IMG/VR virus record: IMGVR_UViG_3300034063_000216
Coordinates: 1 to 34,200 of that record
Length of the DNA stretch: 34,200 nt
Strand: one strand, 5' to 3'
DNA from: a virus
The notes beneath the pieces were generated by a model. It ran no database searches and was not told the DNA's origin. It worked only from the letters and a program-made list of their open reading frames with translations. This document shows positions 23,526 to 31,983 of this stretch, piece by piece. The position numbers and the translations under genes were made by a program. Every line of letters starts with the position of its first letter. Positions within the stretch are counted from its first letter, which is position 1.

Positions 23526-24305
23526 TTATCTCCGATTCTGCGCTTCCCACTTCTTGATCTGCCTTAGCCGTTCCGCTTCGATCCAGTCCGAAGTTGACAT
23601 CGACTTAAGTGACCGGGGGTCAGTTGTGTCGTATCTTGGACCTGAGTTTGATCGGGTAGCCGTGACAGGAGCAAGAGGGGCGGGCGCGGTTGAGGTTTTC
23701 TTAACCGGCGGGTTAGAAGTCAGGTTGACCTCTATCTTCCCGATCTCTTTTGCCTGCAAGACGGGCGACAGACGGGATATGCGAGCCGCTTCCTTCGGAT
23801 TGGACCCTAGCCAATAAATGACTTCAGGCCCAATATCGGAAGACTGAATCGCCTGAGCCATAATGTCCGTGACGGGGAGATTGGGGTTATACGCGACCTG
23901 TTCAAAATCCTCGTATCGGTCCCTAGCTTCCTCTTCGCGGTCCTTATAGCTGTCAAGAATAGCCGCCTGTTGGGCTTCGGCTTCCCGACGCGCTAGAAGT
24001 TCCTGAGCCTTCTGTTCAGCCAATGCTTCCGCATAGTGCTGAGCTGACTCAAAATCATCCGGCGCGGGAGGAGGCGCTACAGGCTGTCTAGCCTGTTGCT
24101 CCGCAAGCCGTTGGGCCTGCTCTCTTTCCCATTTGCGCTGTTCTCTTGCAAGGCGCTTGCTTACAATCGCGTCTAACTCTTCCTGAGAGAACGATTTTGT
24201 AGGCTGCTGTTCCTCCGGCGTCGTATCAACAGATTCCGGTGCTGCCGTAGCTTCCGGTTCCGGCGCGGGGCTGATTTCCGCTACAGCCTGGTCTTTATCG
24301 CTCAC
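23526..24305 (-). CDS. Scaffold protein
   Basis: A 259-residue, highly charged and Gln/Glu/Ala-rich protein placed right before the coat gene, as in P22. The start is Pro/Glu-rich, followed by a long helix with SFSQEELDAIVSKRLAREQR and KWEREQAQRLAEQQARQ. The middle LPVTDIMAQAIQSSDIGPEV and VIYWLGSNPKEAARISRLSP is a segment common to P22-like scaffolds. GTG 24305 is the start; AAAGGAG lies six to eight bases upstream. It should guide coat assembly and leave the procapsid. It comes after a promoter-like sequence. Confidence 0.87.
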   Translation of the reverse strand: MSDKDQAVAEISPAPEPEATAAPESVDTTPEEQQPTKSFSQEELDAIVSKRLAREQRKWEREQAQRLAEQQARQPVAPPPAPDDFESAQHYAEALAEQKAQELLARREAEAQQAAILDSYKDREEEARDRYEDFEQVAYNPNLPVTDIMAQAIQSSDIGPEVIYWLGSNPKEAARISRLSPVLQAKEIGKIEVNLTSNPPVKKTSTAPAPLAPVTATRSNSGPRYDTTDPRSLKSMSTSDWIEAERLRQIKKWEAQNRR

Positions 24306-24348
24306 GCGATTCTCCTTTTACCTAGCTATCCGGCTAGTCGATTGTTCA

Positions 24349-24377
24349 TAGATATTTGTTTAATATCTATTTGTCAA
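24349..24377 (-). promoter_or_regulatory. Candidate promoter with overlapping inverted repeat, before the scaffold gene
   Basis: On the minus strand, TTGACA (24377-24372) is followed 17 bases later by TATCTA (24354-24349). Between and over the -10 lies the inverted repeat TAGATATT-5 nt-AATATCTA (24349-24369), a plausible repressor or activator site. A short hairpin CTAGC...GCTAG (in the leader) precedes the scaffold GTG. This would provide a second, stronger supply of scaffold/coat mRNA within the long late operon. Confidence 0.6.
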
Positions 24378-24380
24378 CTT

Positions 24381-24710
24381 TTAAGCCCAAGGCAATGGCG
24401 GATTGCTAATTGGAGGACGTATTTGGTCAGCAATCTGCTGGTCTAACAAACCATCGTAAGTAGCGAGCTGCTCATTTCCGATAGCAGCCGCTAACCAGCC
24501 AATTACTTGAGCATCGGTAAGGTTTTCATACGGCGTGAAAGGCGCGGAAGAATCATATTCAATTGCTTGCGAGCCATACACATCGCCATGATGGCCTTTG
24601 CCATCCGTCGCTTGCCGTCGCCAATGAATGTTAAAAACAACATTCGCGCGGCTATCTATTTGCGGGTATGTCTCTAGCTGAGAAATAACCCATGAATATG
24701 TGTTCGCCAT
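24381..24710 (-). CDS. Conserved phage protein of unknown function
   Basis: A 109-residue protein. The start MANTYSWVISQLETYPQ, then ANVVFNIHWRRQATDGK, APFTPYENLTDAQVIGWL and the end PPISNPPLPWA are typical of a small family found among structural genes of many podoviruses and myoviruses. It ends 3 nt before a promoter-like element. Function unknown; virion role likely. Confidence 0.75.
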   Translation of the reverse strand: MANTYSWVISQLETYPQIDSRANVVFNIHWRRQATDGKGHHGDVYGSQAIEYDSSAPFTPYENLTDAQVIGWLAAAIGNEQLATYDGLLDQQIADQIRPPISNPPLPWA

Positions 24711-24720
24711 CGTGTAGCCC

Positions 24721-25542
24721 TTACCAAGTCGCTATAGCAGCGCGTTTCCATGTATTTGCGGCGACACAAACATAGACATAGCTAGAGTCCCAACAAATAT
24801 CGCCGGCGTTACCCGCAGCCGTTGCAGATGCCGGTGTTTTGGTGGTGCGCAAACGAATGGTGTCGCTATTTATGTCAACTTTAGCCGTGGGCGTCGTCGT
24901 GCCAAACCCAATAAGCCCGTTTGACTTTACATAAAACGCTTCAACATCCGACGTAGTGCCGTTTCTGATGCGGTAAGCGAAATCAATTGCCGATCCCGTA
25001 TGAATTAGGTCTAGCCGAAGGCCCCAAGTCGTCGCGCCAGCGTTCCATGTCCACTTTTGCATAGCATCCGTGGTGCCGGATGCTGTTGCGCGGCCGACAT
25101 CAATCGCTGCGGTGGGAGCCGACGTAGAAATACCAAAATTCCCGGTCGATGCTTGTATTCGGGCTCGTTCAGCGGTGTTAGCAGCAAAAATAATGTCGTG
25201 GTTAGAATATGTCCCTATAGTGCCAACGCTGTTAGTGCCGTTAGACAGGACGCGCGTATCAACTGCATTAGTAGTCGATAAAGCTCGGACTTGCGGAACC
25301 GCGATACCGCCGGCGTCCAAGGATATTCCTAGCCCCGCTGTTGCGCCGACGCCCAACGCGCCAGAGAGATAGCCATTCCCGCTTTTATCAATGGAAAAAG
25401 CGCAGCTCGTGGCGCCCGAAACGCTGAAGTCGAGCAGTTTGGAGCTTGCGCCGGAAGCCGTATTGGTGACGACCATCTTGATGCCGGCAAACGTCGTGCC
25501 GGCGGCGTTCCAAGTGTCGGTTAAATTGTAAATGTAAGACAT
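24721..25542 (-). CDS. Tail fibre-like protein, beta-repeat rich
   Basis: A 273-residue protein, rich in Thr, Ala, Gly and Ser. GNFGISTSAPTAAIDVG and GLIGFGTTTPTAKVDIN are the G-x-x-G-I/F-G/S-T-x-x-P repeats found in phage tail fibres and knobs. No catalytic or chaperone domain is visible, and the C-terminus GDICWDSSYVYVCVAANTWK is a common fibre end. It sits away from the tail genes, between portal and scaffold, which is unusual. It may be a head-associated fibre. Confidence 0.73.
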   Translation of the reverse strand: MSYIYNLTDTWNAAGTTFAGIKMVVTNTASGASSKLLDFSVSGATSCAFSIDKSGNGYLSGALGVGATAGLGISLDAGGIAVPQVRALSTTNAVDTRVLSNGTNSVGTIGTYSNHDIIFAANTAERARIQASTGNFGISTSAPTAAIDVGRATASGTTDAMQKWTWNAGATTWGLRLDLIHTGSAIDFAYRIRNGTTSDVEAFYVKSNGLIGFGTTTPTAKVDINSDTIRLRTTKTPASATAAGNAGDICWDSSYVYVCVAANTWKRAAIATW

Positions 25543-25754
25543 TACGTCCTCGTCTCGATCTCTGCGCCGAAGCGATCCAACACAGGCACGTCAAAGCGGT
25601 CGAAGATCGCTTGCGACGGGATAGGCCCCGAACCGCCTTGCGCTGTGTCTGGCATGTGCGGCCCAAAGCCAGCCTCGCTTGCAGTCGGATAAATCTGCAA
25701 TTGAGGACGCAGCCGCATCTCGTCGCCGTTTATGGACCGCTGCCGGAGGGTCAT
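25542..25754 (-). CDS. Small protein of unknown function
   Basis: A 70-residue protein linked to both neighbours by overlaps (ATGA upstream, TAATG downstream). It is rich in Arg at the start (RQRSINGDEMRLRPQLQ) and ends IFDRFDVPVLDRFGAEI. No motif known to me. The tight coupling makes it likely to be a real gene. Confidence 0.68.
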   Translation of the reverse strand: MTLRQRSINGDEMRLRPQLQIYPTASEAGFGPHMPDTAQGGSGPIPSQAIFDRFDVPVLDRFGAEIETRT

Positions 25755-26026
25755 GCGTAATAACTGACGTTGAGTTTGGCGCTGGCGGTTTCTTCGATAA
25801 ATTTAATTTTATTGAAGTCGCCGTCATAGCTCAGGGACGCCCCGACAAAAATAGGCATACCAACGCTTGCCGTAGGATCAATGCCATCATCGCGCCATCG
25901 CACATTCTGCGATTCCGGCACAATAAGCGCCAAAGTCGCCCCCTGCGGAGGCGTCAGCTGGGCGGCAGAGCTAAGAGAGGTAATCTGTTGATAACCGAGA
26001 CAGACGGTGATTGATTTCAGGCCCAT
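25751..26026 (-). CDS. Small virion-region protein of unknown function
   Basis: A 91-residue protein from ATG 26026 with GAGGA four to five bases upstream; the frame is open 21 codons further, but that start would overlap the next gene more deeply. It appears beta-rich: GATLALIVPESQNVRWRDDG and GASLSYDGDFNKIKFIEE. Such Gly/Thr-rich small proteins are common between portal and scaffold. Function unknown. Confidence 0.7.
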   Translation of the reverse strand: MGLKSITVCLGYQQITSLSSAAQLTPPQGATLALIVPESQNVRWRDDGIDPTASVGMPIFVGASLSYDGDFNKIKFIEETASAKLNVSYYA

Positions 26027-26033
26027 GATGTCC

Positions 26034-26390
26034 TCACGCCAAGAATTTAAGTTTATACAGGGTTTTCCGATACAAGCCAACGATCTCATCTATGATGTTC
26101 TGCAAGGCCGTATCGTCTTCATACTCTTTTCGGGCTTTTTCGACCTCGGCCAGCGAATCCTCAAGGAACTCAACGATGTTGCCGGTCTTTTTAGCCGAAT
26201 GCAGCGTAATCGGGCCGATCAGCCCGTATTTACCCTGATAAGTCTCCGCCAGATCGTCGGCCAAGTCGATAATCCTGCCATAAAACCCGCCCAAAGCCTT
26301 ATGCTTGGCGTATGAGCGGGTGTTCAAATGGACGCTATGCGACACGTCGCGCGCCAGAAACAGATGGCCGATCAGATCAGCGCAACTCAT
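26034..26390 (-). CDS. DUF5856-like helical protein
   Basis: A 118-residue, largely helical protein. HSVHLNTRSYAKHKALGGFY and IIDLADDLAETYQGKYG fit the family DUF5856, seen in many phages and with a pattern that recalls Dps/ferritin-like helices. Function not known. Its start overlaps the portal stop as ATGA. Confidence 0.72.
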   Translation of the reverse strand: MSCADLIGHLFLARDVSHSVHLNTRSYAKHKALGGFYGRIIDLADDLAETYQGKYGLIGPITLHSAKKTGNIVEFLEDSLAEVEKARKEYEDDTALQNIIDEIVGLYRKTLYKLKFLA

Positions 26391-28519
26391 TGCTCAAACT
26401 CCGGTAAAACCTGCCCCTGCGGCACGTTGGGCACGATGTCGCCCATATCCAGCGCCGCCGCAATGGTCCCCTGCACAATATCTTGGATCTGCGCGGGCGT
26501 CATGCTGTTTGCTAACGCTTGCATTCGCCGTGTCTCGGCTTCGTAAGCCTTGATCTGGCTGTTTTGCTCGTCAATTGCCAGCTTTTGCATGTCATAGGAC
26601 TGTTGAAGCTGCTGGATCAGCGCCGTCGTCTGCTCCATCTGGTTCGCCATGTCATTCATCTGCGCTCGCATCATCTGCGCTTCCGGTGACTCGTCAGTCT
26701 TTTCCAGAACCTTCGGGTCCAGAATACGCGCAAACCGCGCCGACATTTCCTGCGCGCCAGGCCAATCCATGTTCTTGATGAACAGGTCGCCCGCTACCTT
26801 CCACAGCTCAGGATTTGACTGCAAGATCATGGACATGCCGTCCATGGCTTCCTGCCGCTTGGTCATGTAGCTCGGGCCAGTCGTGACCATAACGTCGTAA
26901 AGCCCGACGTTCGGATTATAAATCTTGTCGATTGTCTCGCCCGTGATCGGGTCCTTGATAACCCGAACGGCTTCTGTCTGCGTCGGGTTGATCTTCACCA
27001 TCCCGATCTCGCCGTCGATGCCGACGATGCGAGCCACGCGCTGCGTGTCGTAAATCTTAGGGATCAGGTCGACAAGCTGCCGCGTGATATAGCGCACCGC
27101 GCGGCTCATGTTGTCTACATAGTGAAACGTAGATGTGTCGCCCTGCCGCTCCCGTGCCAGAATAGCGCGACCCGTTCGTTCGTTGCTGGTAGCGCCAATA
27201 GAACTGTCGTATTGACCCGTGGTCGCTTTGATGTCTTCGCCTGCGCCCATCTTGGCCTGGATAAGCCCAGTCTGCGCCATCGGCGGCTGAGCGCGTTCCG
27301 GTAGTGGGAGAGTATTACCAGCCCCGTCGGTGACATCCGGGTTAACCTCCAGATACGGCCAGTTGTTCGTATTGGCCGTCTTCCACTGCATCTCATACCC
27401 TTCAAACTGGCCGCCGTAGCCAATGAAGGGTGCTTTCGGGGCCAGCGCCAGCATCTCTGCCTCTTGGCTGACCCAGTAGTTATACATGCGCTGCGCGTCC
27501 TTCGCGTTGCGCACCAGACCGCTAATGTAGAGCTGCCCGTCAACCTCGAACTCGTTGCCGATGACGCGCACGACCGGGATGTTCTTGCCTGCCCAGTCGC
27601 GTTCTTCCAGCACCTCATAACCGTTCGTCTTCAACCACTTGACCTGCCGGCGGTCACTCTCGCGCGAGCGCAGCGGCTTGCCATATGCAGCCTTCAGCCG
27701 GCGGTCCTCCGGCGTGCCGTCGAACGCCGTGATATTATCCGGGTAGAGATTGAGTGTGTGCCGCTTCGTCTCTACGTAAAAGTACTCAGCAATGCGGATG
27801 GTTTCCTGGCTCATCCACATGCTGAGCATCTGATCGCCCACGCCCTGCGCCATCATCGTCGAGATGGGCGTCGCGTCGGGGTAAAGCCGCTCATATTCCT
27901 TCTTAGGAATGTCTTCCGTGATGAAGCAATACCGCGCGTCCGAGCCGCACGGATCCTCGATCATCGGGTCCATATAGACCGAGAAGCTGTTACGAACGCG
28001 GACGATCTTGATGTCCTGATCGAAGCTGTCCTCGCGGCAATACTCGGTAATCAGCCGGATATAGCCCTCGCCGTAGGTGACCTGGTTGTCGCAGGCCGTA
28101 TCATAGGCCACGTCGGCGTCGGACAGATACTCAATATGCTTGATGATGCCGTCGAACACCTCGGCCACGGCCGGGTCGGCGTTCTCATCGGCCGGGATGA
28201 CTTTGCCCTGCGGCCGGTTCTGGCGCTGCTCGTTGGTCACGAGCCGAACGTGCTGCGGCAGCTTGTTGATGGTCAGGCACGGCCGCGCGTTGATCGTCTG
28301 GCCCTGCACCGCTCCGCGGGTCGCCAGCACGTCAGCCGGCCACTGCCACTGGTTGTCGGGCGAGCCCGCCATGAAGCGCAGATCGTCCAGCTCATCTTCA
28401 CGAGTGTCGCTATAGGCGGCCTGAGCCACCGTAAAGCGATGGCGCATGGTGGCAAGCCGTTCGTCGCCTTCGTCAGCGCTAGCTACCTTCCCGGCGTCTC
28501 TTACGTCACTTGCAGCCAC
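26387..28519 (-). CDS. Portal protein, P22 gp1-like
   Basis: A 710-residue protein, close to the P22 portal in size. [19 protein letters not shown], then [40 protein letters not shown] and [20 protein letters not shown] are the diagnostic start. [20 protein letters not shown] and [20 protein letters not shown] follow. The C-terminus has a long Gln-rich helix ([17 protein letters not shown]), probably the barrel. GTG 28519 is the start; it overlaps the upstream small gene by 14 nt. It forms the DNA entry ring of the capsid and binds terminase and the gp4-like connector. Confidence 0.95.
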   Translation of the reverse strand: MAASDVRDAGKVASADEGDERLATMRHRFTVAQAAYSDTREDELDDLRFMAGSPDNQWQWPADVLATRGAVQGQTINARPCLTINKLPQHVRLVTNEQRQNRPQGKVIPADENADPAVAEVFDGIIKHIEYLSDADVAYDTACDNQVTYGEGYIRLITEYCREDSFDQDIKIVRVRNSFSVYMDPMIEDPCGSDARYCFITEDIPKKEYERLYPDATPISTMMAQGVGDQMLSMWMSQETIRIAEYFYVETKRHTLNLYPDNITAFDGTPEDRRLKAAYGKPLRSRESDRRQVKWLKTNGYEVLEERDWAGKNIPVVRVIGNEFEVDGQLYISGLVRNAKDAQRMYNYWVSQEAEMLALAPKAPFIGYGGQFEGYEMQWKTANTNNWPYLEVNPDVTDGAGNTLPLPERAQPPMAQTGLIQAKMGAGEDIKATTGQYDSSIGATSNERTGRAILARERQGDTSTFHYVDNMSRAVRYITRQLVDLIPKIYDTQRVARIVGIDGEIGMVKINPTQTEAVRVIKDPITGETIDKIYNPNVGLYDVMVTTGPSYMTKRQEAMDGMSMILQSNPELWKVAGDLFIKNMDWPGAQEMSARFARILDPKVLEKTDESPEAQMMRAQMNDMANQMEQTTALIQQLQQSYDMQKLAIDEQNSQIKAYEAETRRMQALANSMTPAQIQDIVQGTIAAALDMGDIVPNVPQGQVLPEFEQ

Positions 28520-28661
28520 TTGACTTGCCTTTCTTGGCCGCAGCCTTGCGCTTCACGTCGTAGGCGATTGCGGCCGCCTGAGCGGGCTTCTTTCCGCTCT
28601 TTATTTCAGCGGCAATGTTCTTGCGGAACGCGCCCTTGCTGCTGCTCTTGACCAGAGGCAT
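28506..28661 (-). CDS. 51-residue basic protein
   Basis: A small Lys-rich protein: [20 protein letters not shown] then [20 protein letters not shown], ending KGKSSGCK. It matches a small basic protein found just before the portal gene in many phages. ATG 28661 overlaps the upstream stop (TAATG); the stop lies inside the portal gene. Function unknown; the charge suggests nucleic acid binding. Confidence 0.78.
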   Translation of the reverse strand: MPLVKSSSKGAFRKNIAAEIKSGKKPAQAAAIAYDVKRKAAAKKGKSSGCK

Positions 28662-28810
28662 TACTTTTTCCTCGTTTTAGCGGACTCTTTGAACGCCTTG
28701 GCCGTCGGAGCGCCTTTAGCGCCTGGCTTGCGCATTTTCTCGCCCGATCCGGCGGCAATGCGGGCCTTTTTGGCGTGAATGTTGGCGTATAGCCCCGGCT
28801 TACTTGCCAC
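28661..28810 (-). CDS. 49-residue basic protein
   Basis: A tiny Lys/Ala-rich protein from GTG 28810: [20 protein letters not shown] then [20 protein letters not shown], ending AKTRKK. This is a well-known pattern of small proteins in the terminase-portal interval of phages. It overlaps both neighbours. Function unknown. Confidence 0.8.
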   Translation of the reverse strand: MASKPGLYANIHAKKARIAAGSGEKMRKPGAKGAPTAKAFKESAKTRKK

Positions 28811-29063
28811 AGTTCCACCTCTTTAGACTGGCCTTAGCGCGTTCGCCGTTTTTGGCTTTTGCTGCTACGGCAGACATCCGGGCACAAAATGACTCTTTGC
28901 GACCCTTGTCGGCCTCTGTCTTGGGGTTAGGGGCCGGAGCCTTCAGCTTGCTCCCCGTCGCGGCATTATATTTAGCTCGGCCTTTGGCCGTCAGGCCAGC
29001 GCCTTGCTTGGTCGGCAGCTTTTCGCCGCGGCCAACCGCGAGTGATACGGACTTCTTAGCCAT
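28800..29063 (-). CDS. DUF6321-like basic protein
   Basis: An 87-residue basic protein. SVSLAVGRGEKLPTKQGAGL then TAKGRAKYNAATGSKLKAPA, PNPKTEADKGRKESFCARM and LKRWNCGK match family DUF6321. ATG 29063 is used since it overlaps the upstream stop (TGATG); the longer TTG start is unlikely. It forms a row with two other small basic proteins before the portal gene. Role not known. Confidence 0.82.
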   Translation of the reverse strand: MAKKSVSLAVGRGEKLPTKQGAGLTAKGRAKYNAATGSKLKAPAPNPKTEADKGRKESFCARMSAVAAKAKNGERAKASLKRWNCGK

Positions 29064-29566
29064 CAACGTCTTTTCGGCGTCGAGGGCGCTGGCGTAAATG
29101 ATGGCGTCGAGGGTGCTTGCGCGTATTTATAGTATTCGTCTATCTGGTCTGGAGCCTGCATACCAAATACATCGCCAAGCGCCTGTCGCAAAACACGCGC
29201 TCTATATTGGCTGACGACATCGTTAGGGTCTTCTTTGATGAGTTCTTGAAGCCTATACATTTCCGACAGCATATCACGCGGGTTGGACATAAACTCTTCC
29301 ATATACGGCGCATTGCGCGTATACGCCCGCACGGCGGCGGGGTTAGCCATTGGCGTAGTTTCGGCGTCCGGCATACCTAAATAGCCAGCTTGGGGCGAAC
29401 GGCCCATAACGCCGTAATCTAGAGGGCCTAAAATCCCGGCAAGCCCTCGTCCTGCGCCCATTGCCGCGCCAACGTCTCGGTATATTTTGCCAGACCATCC
29501 TGATATTGGTTGATCATAAGGTTCGGTCGGCGGGGTGCTTGACATAGGAATTGCTTTTTTAGCCAT
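29063..29566 (-). CDS. Virion-region protein of unknown function
   Basis: A 167-residue protein. The first half is Gly/Pro-rich (GAAMGAGRGLAGILGPLDYG); the second half has helices (YMEEFMSNPRDMLSEMYRLQ, SQYRARVLRQALGDVFG). TAATG overlap with the terminase gene. No recognised family. It might be a minor virion or packaging protein by position. Confidence 0.68.
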   Translation of the reverse strand: MAKKAIPMSSTPPTEPYDQPISGWSGKIYRDVGAAMGAGRGLAGILGPLDYGVMGRSPQAGYLGMPDAETTPMANPAAVRAYTRNAPYMEEFMSNPRDMLSEMYRLQELIKEDPNDVVSQYRARVLRQALGDVFGMQAPDQIDEYYKYAQAPSTPSFTPAPSTPKRR

Positions 29567-31092
29567 TATGACGCCATCCAGCCAGAAGAAACAGCGCCGC
29601 CAGCATACGCTGTGCGTGGCCTATTGTCTACCCGAGCCTCTCGATGCGCTACGGGGAAAGCGAAAGTAATGGCTATCGCGTCCGCGGCGTCGGGGGATGC
29701 CAGGCCCCTGCTTTTCATATCTTTCTTGCTCTCCAGAAAGATCGTTCCCTTCGAGTCCGGCTTCATCATCGGTCCCGTCAGGTCGCTCCTCAGAAACCGA
29801 TCCTTCGGGATGCTGGCCGTCTTCAGCCATTCCTTCATCGCCCCCCACATCTCAGCCCGCTTGTTACCATACATCAGCGGCTTGATGCTCTTATTACCGA
29901 AGTTAACGCCTCTGATCTTATACCGCTGCTCTTTCAGCCGGTCGACGACGCCCGCGCCTAGCCCACCTTCGTCGATCACCACGAGCTGCGGGCTGAACTC
30001 AGTTATAACGTCAATCACCCGGCCGACCACCTCCATGGTGTCGTCGCCGCGGAACCGCCGGATAGCTAGGATGTCCCTCCCTTGGCGTATAGCGATCACC
30101 GTCGCGTCCGCCCCGAACCGCGCCGGGTCCACCCCCACGACAATCGGTGCCGATGGGTCCTTAGACGGTGCCCGCGCCATGGCCTCGTCAACGAGCAAGG
30201 TTCCGATGAACTGATCGTCGGAGGCGTTGGGGAACTCCCCGTAGACCTCGACGTGAGCGGCGCTGGAGTCGGGTCCGTATTCGTCGATGATCTGCTGATA
30301 AACGGCCTTGTCAGTTCCCTCCACACTTCGGGCGTCGACAGTCTTGGTTCGCCAGAACTCTCGCTTGCTGTTGAAGCACTCATAGAAGTAGCCGCTGTTA
30401 CGGCGAGGGTTGCTGAAAGCAAGCCAAAAACGATTAGGCGTGTTCTCTGTGAAGAAACCACTAGCCACTGACCATATGCCATCGTCGATACCACTCGCCT
30501 CGTCGAACACCAGCATGACGCCGGCGAAGTTGTGGACGCCCGCGTAGGCGTCGGGGTTCTCGGCCGACCACAAGCGCCCCTCAACGCCCCAGTAGCGCGT
30601 GCCCAGCTTCAAGTCGCGCTCTACCAGCTCAGCAATCCACTTGGCCGGCAGCACGCGGGTGGCTGATACCTCGAACCAATGGCTGTTCAACGCCATGCTC
30701 AGCCACTTGGTGATCTCGGCCCAGGTGACGCTGCGGAGCTGCGCCTCGCTGTTGGCCGACACGATGGTCGTGGAGCCGATCCGGGTCGTCAGCATCCAGA
30801 TGACCAGCCAGGAGACTAAAGCAGACTTACCGATGCCGCGGCCCGAACTGGTCGCCATGCGGAACGTATTAAAGTCCACCTGACCGTTGTTCGCCCGTAT
30901 GTGGTCCCGCAGCTCGGTCAGCACCTCGCGCTGCCACTTGCGCGGTCCCTGGTGATGCTCCAGCGGCGTGCCGGGCTTACCCCACGGAAACGCCATCCTC
31001 ACGAACGTCAGTGGGTCGTCTTTGACTTGCGACGCCCAGAGCGTCGCCATTAGCTTCTGTTCGTCCGTCGCTGAAAATATCGGCGCTTGCAT
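29566..31092 (-). CDS. Terminase large subunit
   Basis: A 508-residue protein. ATPase: Walker A SGRGIGKSA (83-91) and Walker B VMLVFDEASG (Asp197-Glu198). Nuclease: VVGVDPARFGADATVIA (Asp322), QLVVIDEGGLG (Asp374-Glu375) and SPDAADAIAITF (Asp468, Asp471), the metal-binding acidic residues of the RNase H-like fold. Start ATG 31092 lies 116 nt inside the small subunit gene, an unusually long overlap; an internal ATG 31053 is possible. It packages DNA into the procapsid and cuts it. Confidence 0.94.
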   Translation of the reverse strand: MQAPIFSATDEQKLMATLWASQVKDDPLTFVRMAFPWGKPGTPLEHHQGPRKWQREVLTELRDHIRANNGQVDFNTFRMATSSGRGIGKSALVSWLVIWMLTTRIGSTTIVSANSEAQLRSVTWAEITKWLSMALNSHWFEVSATRVLPAKWIAELVERDLKLGTRYWGVEGRLWSAENPDAYAGVHNFAGVMLVFDEASGIDDGIWSVASGFFTENTPNRFWLAFSNPRRNSGYFYECFNSKREFWRTKTVDARSVEGTDKAVYQQIIDEYGPDSSAAHVEVYGEFPNASDDQFIGTLLVDEAMARAPSKDPSAPIVVGVDPARFGADATVIAIRQGRDILAIRRFRGDDTMEVVGRVIDVITEFSPQLVVIDEGGLGAGVVDRLKEQRYKIRGVNFGNKSIKPLMYGNKRAEMWGAMKEWLKTASIPKDRFLRSDLTGPMMKPDSKGTIFLESKKDMKSRGLASPDAADAIAITFAFPVAHREARVDNRPRTAYAGGAVSSGWMAS

Positions 31093-31483
31093 CCAGAACG
31101 ATCCCTTCGATCACCCGCTGTTTCGCCTCTTCCAGCGCCGCGGTAATAGATATGGTCTGATTAACCTCAACCTGCACCGACTGCGGCGCGGTCCACTTGT
31201 GAGCATACTTTAGCATGTCCATAGCGGCCTTGGTGTCGCCGCTGCGGGCTGCGTCCATCATAATGCCCGCCAGCTCAGCCTCGCCGTCAGCGCGGCCGCG
31301 CTGCTCGAAATGCTCTGCGATAGGGTCGAGCTGCACAAGCGTGCGATACTCGTGTGGCGTGAGCCCCGCCGCCAATGCCAGCGAGTCACCCTTCAGACCT
31401 TTCTTGGCCGATTCATAGATGCGCGTCAGCACGGCCTCAGTGGCCTTTATAACGCGCGGTTCGTAAGGGAGTGAGTCAAACAT
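30977..31483 (-). CDS. Terminase small subunit
   Basis: A 168-residue protein. YESAKKGLKGDSLALAAGLT then PHEYRTLVQLDPIAEHF is a helix-turn-helix, followed by the helix AELAGIMMDAARSGDTKAAM and YAHKWTAP, the usual layout of small terminases that bind the pac site. The C-terminal part overlaps the large subunit gene. The start ATG 31483 lacks a clear ribosome site and follows an AT-rich region with TATAAC close to the gene. It is the first late gene. Confidence 0.85.
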   Translation of the reverse strand: MFDSLPYEPRVIKATEAVLTRIYESAKKGLKGDSLALAAGLTPHEYRTLVQLDPIAEHFEQRGRADGEAELAGIMMDAARSGDTKAAMDMLKYAHKWTAPQSVQVEVNQTISITAALEEAKQRVIEGIVLDASADIFSDGRTEANGDALGVASQRRPTDVREDGVSVG

Positions 31484-31649
31484 ACTTTGTTATAGCACTT
31501 TTTTTGAATTTTAAAAATTTTATGCCGGCGTGGTTTTTAAAAATTAAAAAATTTCTTGCGGACGCTGCGTATTTTTACAAGGAGATCCCTCGGCCCAGCC
31601 CCCCGGCCTCGCTCCCGCTTGCTACGTTATAACGTTACAGCAACGCGCC

Positions 31650-31712
31650 AGCGATCGGCGAGCGATCGGCGAGCGATCGGCGAGCGATCGGCGATCGGCG
31701 AGCGATCGGGCG
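31650..31712. repeat. 11-bp tandem array, AGCGATCGGCG
   Basis: Four perfect copies of AGCGATCGGCG (31650-31693), a shortened copy ATCGGCG (31694-31700) and one with an extra G (31701-31712). Each contains GATC, and five of the six contain the palindrome CGATCG. A unit of 11 bp places each site on nearly the same face of the helix. It looks like an iteron array or methylation-sensitive control region. Confidence 0.9.
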
Positions 31713-31738
31713 ATTGCTTGTGCCTAAGTGCCCAACAT

Positions 31739-31755
31739 CTTGGTAGCCTACCAAG
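31739..31755. promoter_or_regulatory. 17-bp palindrome, operator-like site 1
   Basis: CTTGGTAG-C-CTACCAAG, a perfect inverted repeat with 8-bp arms and one central base. It has a near copy 82 bp to the right, and its arms contain the same GGTAGG/CCTACC core as the nearby boxes. Probably bound by a dimeric protein. Confidence 0.72.
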
Positions 31756-31820
31756 ACGCCAACACGGTTGCGTTTTAGGTTGGCCTCAAATCGCCTATCA
31801 GACGTGGGCGCGGCAATAGA

Positions 31821-31837
31821 TTTGGTAGGTTACCAAG
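31821..31837. promoter_or_regulatory. 17-bp palindrome, operator-like site 2
   Basis: TTTGGTAGGTTACCAAG, a slightly imperfect version of site 1. Three CCTACC boxes (31853, 31864, 31872) and a GGTAGG box (31895-31900) follow on its right, so the full cluster runs from 31739 to about 31910. Confidence 0.68.
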
Positions 31838-31961
31838 TGCAAAGAATTAACACCTACCCAAAACCTACCCGCCTACCAGCGCAAAAGAGGGTGCGGTAGG
31901 CGAAAGTAGGCGGTTTATGCGGTTTTAGACCGTCTACGAAAACGCGCCACAGTTTTACTAT

Positions 31962-31983
31962 TATATTAGCATATTCTAATATA
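31962..31983. repeat. AT-rich inverted repeat
   Basis: TATATTAG (31962-31969) and CTAATATA (31976-31983) form an 8-bp inverted repeat around CATATT, in an AT-rich stretch. It could be a DNA-unwinding element or another protein site. Confidence 0.55.

Noticed and set aside
27464-28651. Open frame of 395 codons on the plus strand
   Set aside because: It is antisense to the portal gene and to the small basic gene. Portal motifs are clear on the other strand.
28606-28818. Open frame of 70 codons on the minus strand
   Set aside because: It overlaps two small basic genes in another frame that match known phage protein patterns and have coupled starts and stops.
31650-31712. Tandem repeats considered as a CRISPR array
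   Set aside because: The units are only 11 bp and directly adjacent, with no spacers and no cas genes.
31556-31819. Open frame of 87 codons crossing the 11-bp tandem repeats
   Set aside because: The product is low-complexity repeat translation with no good ribosome site, and the DNA looks regulatory.
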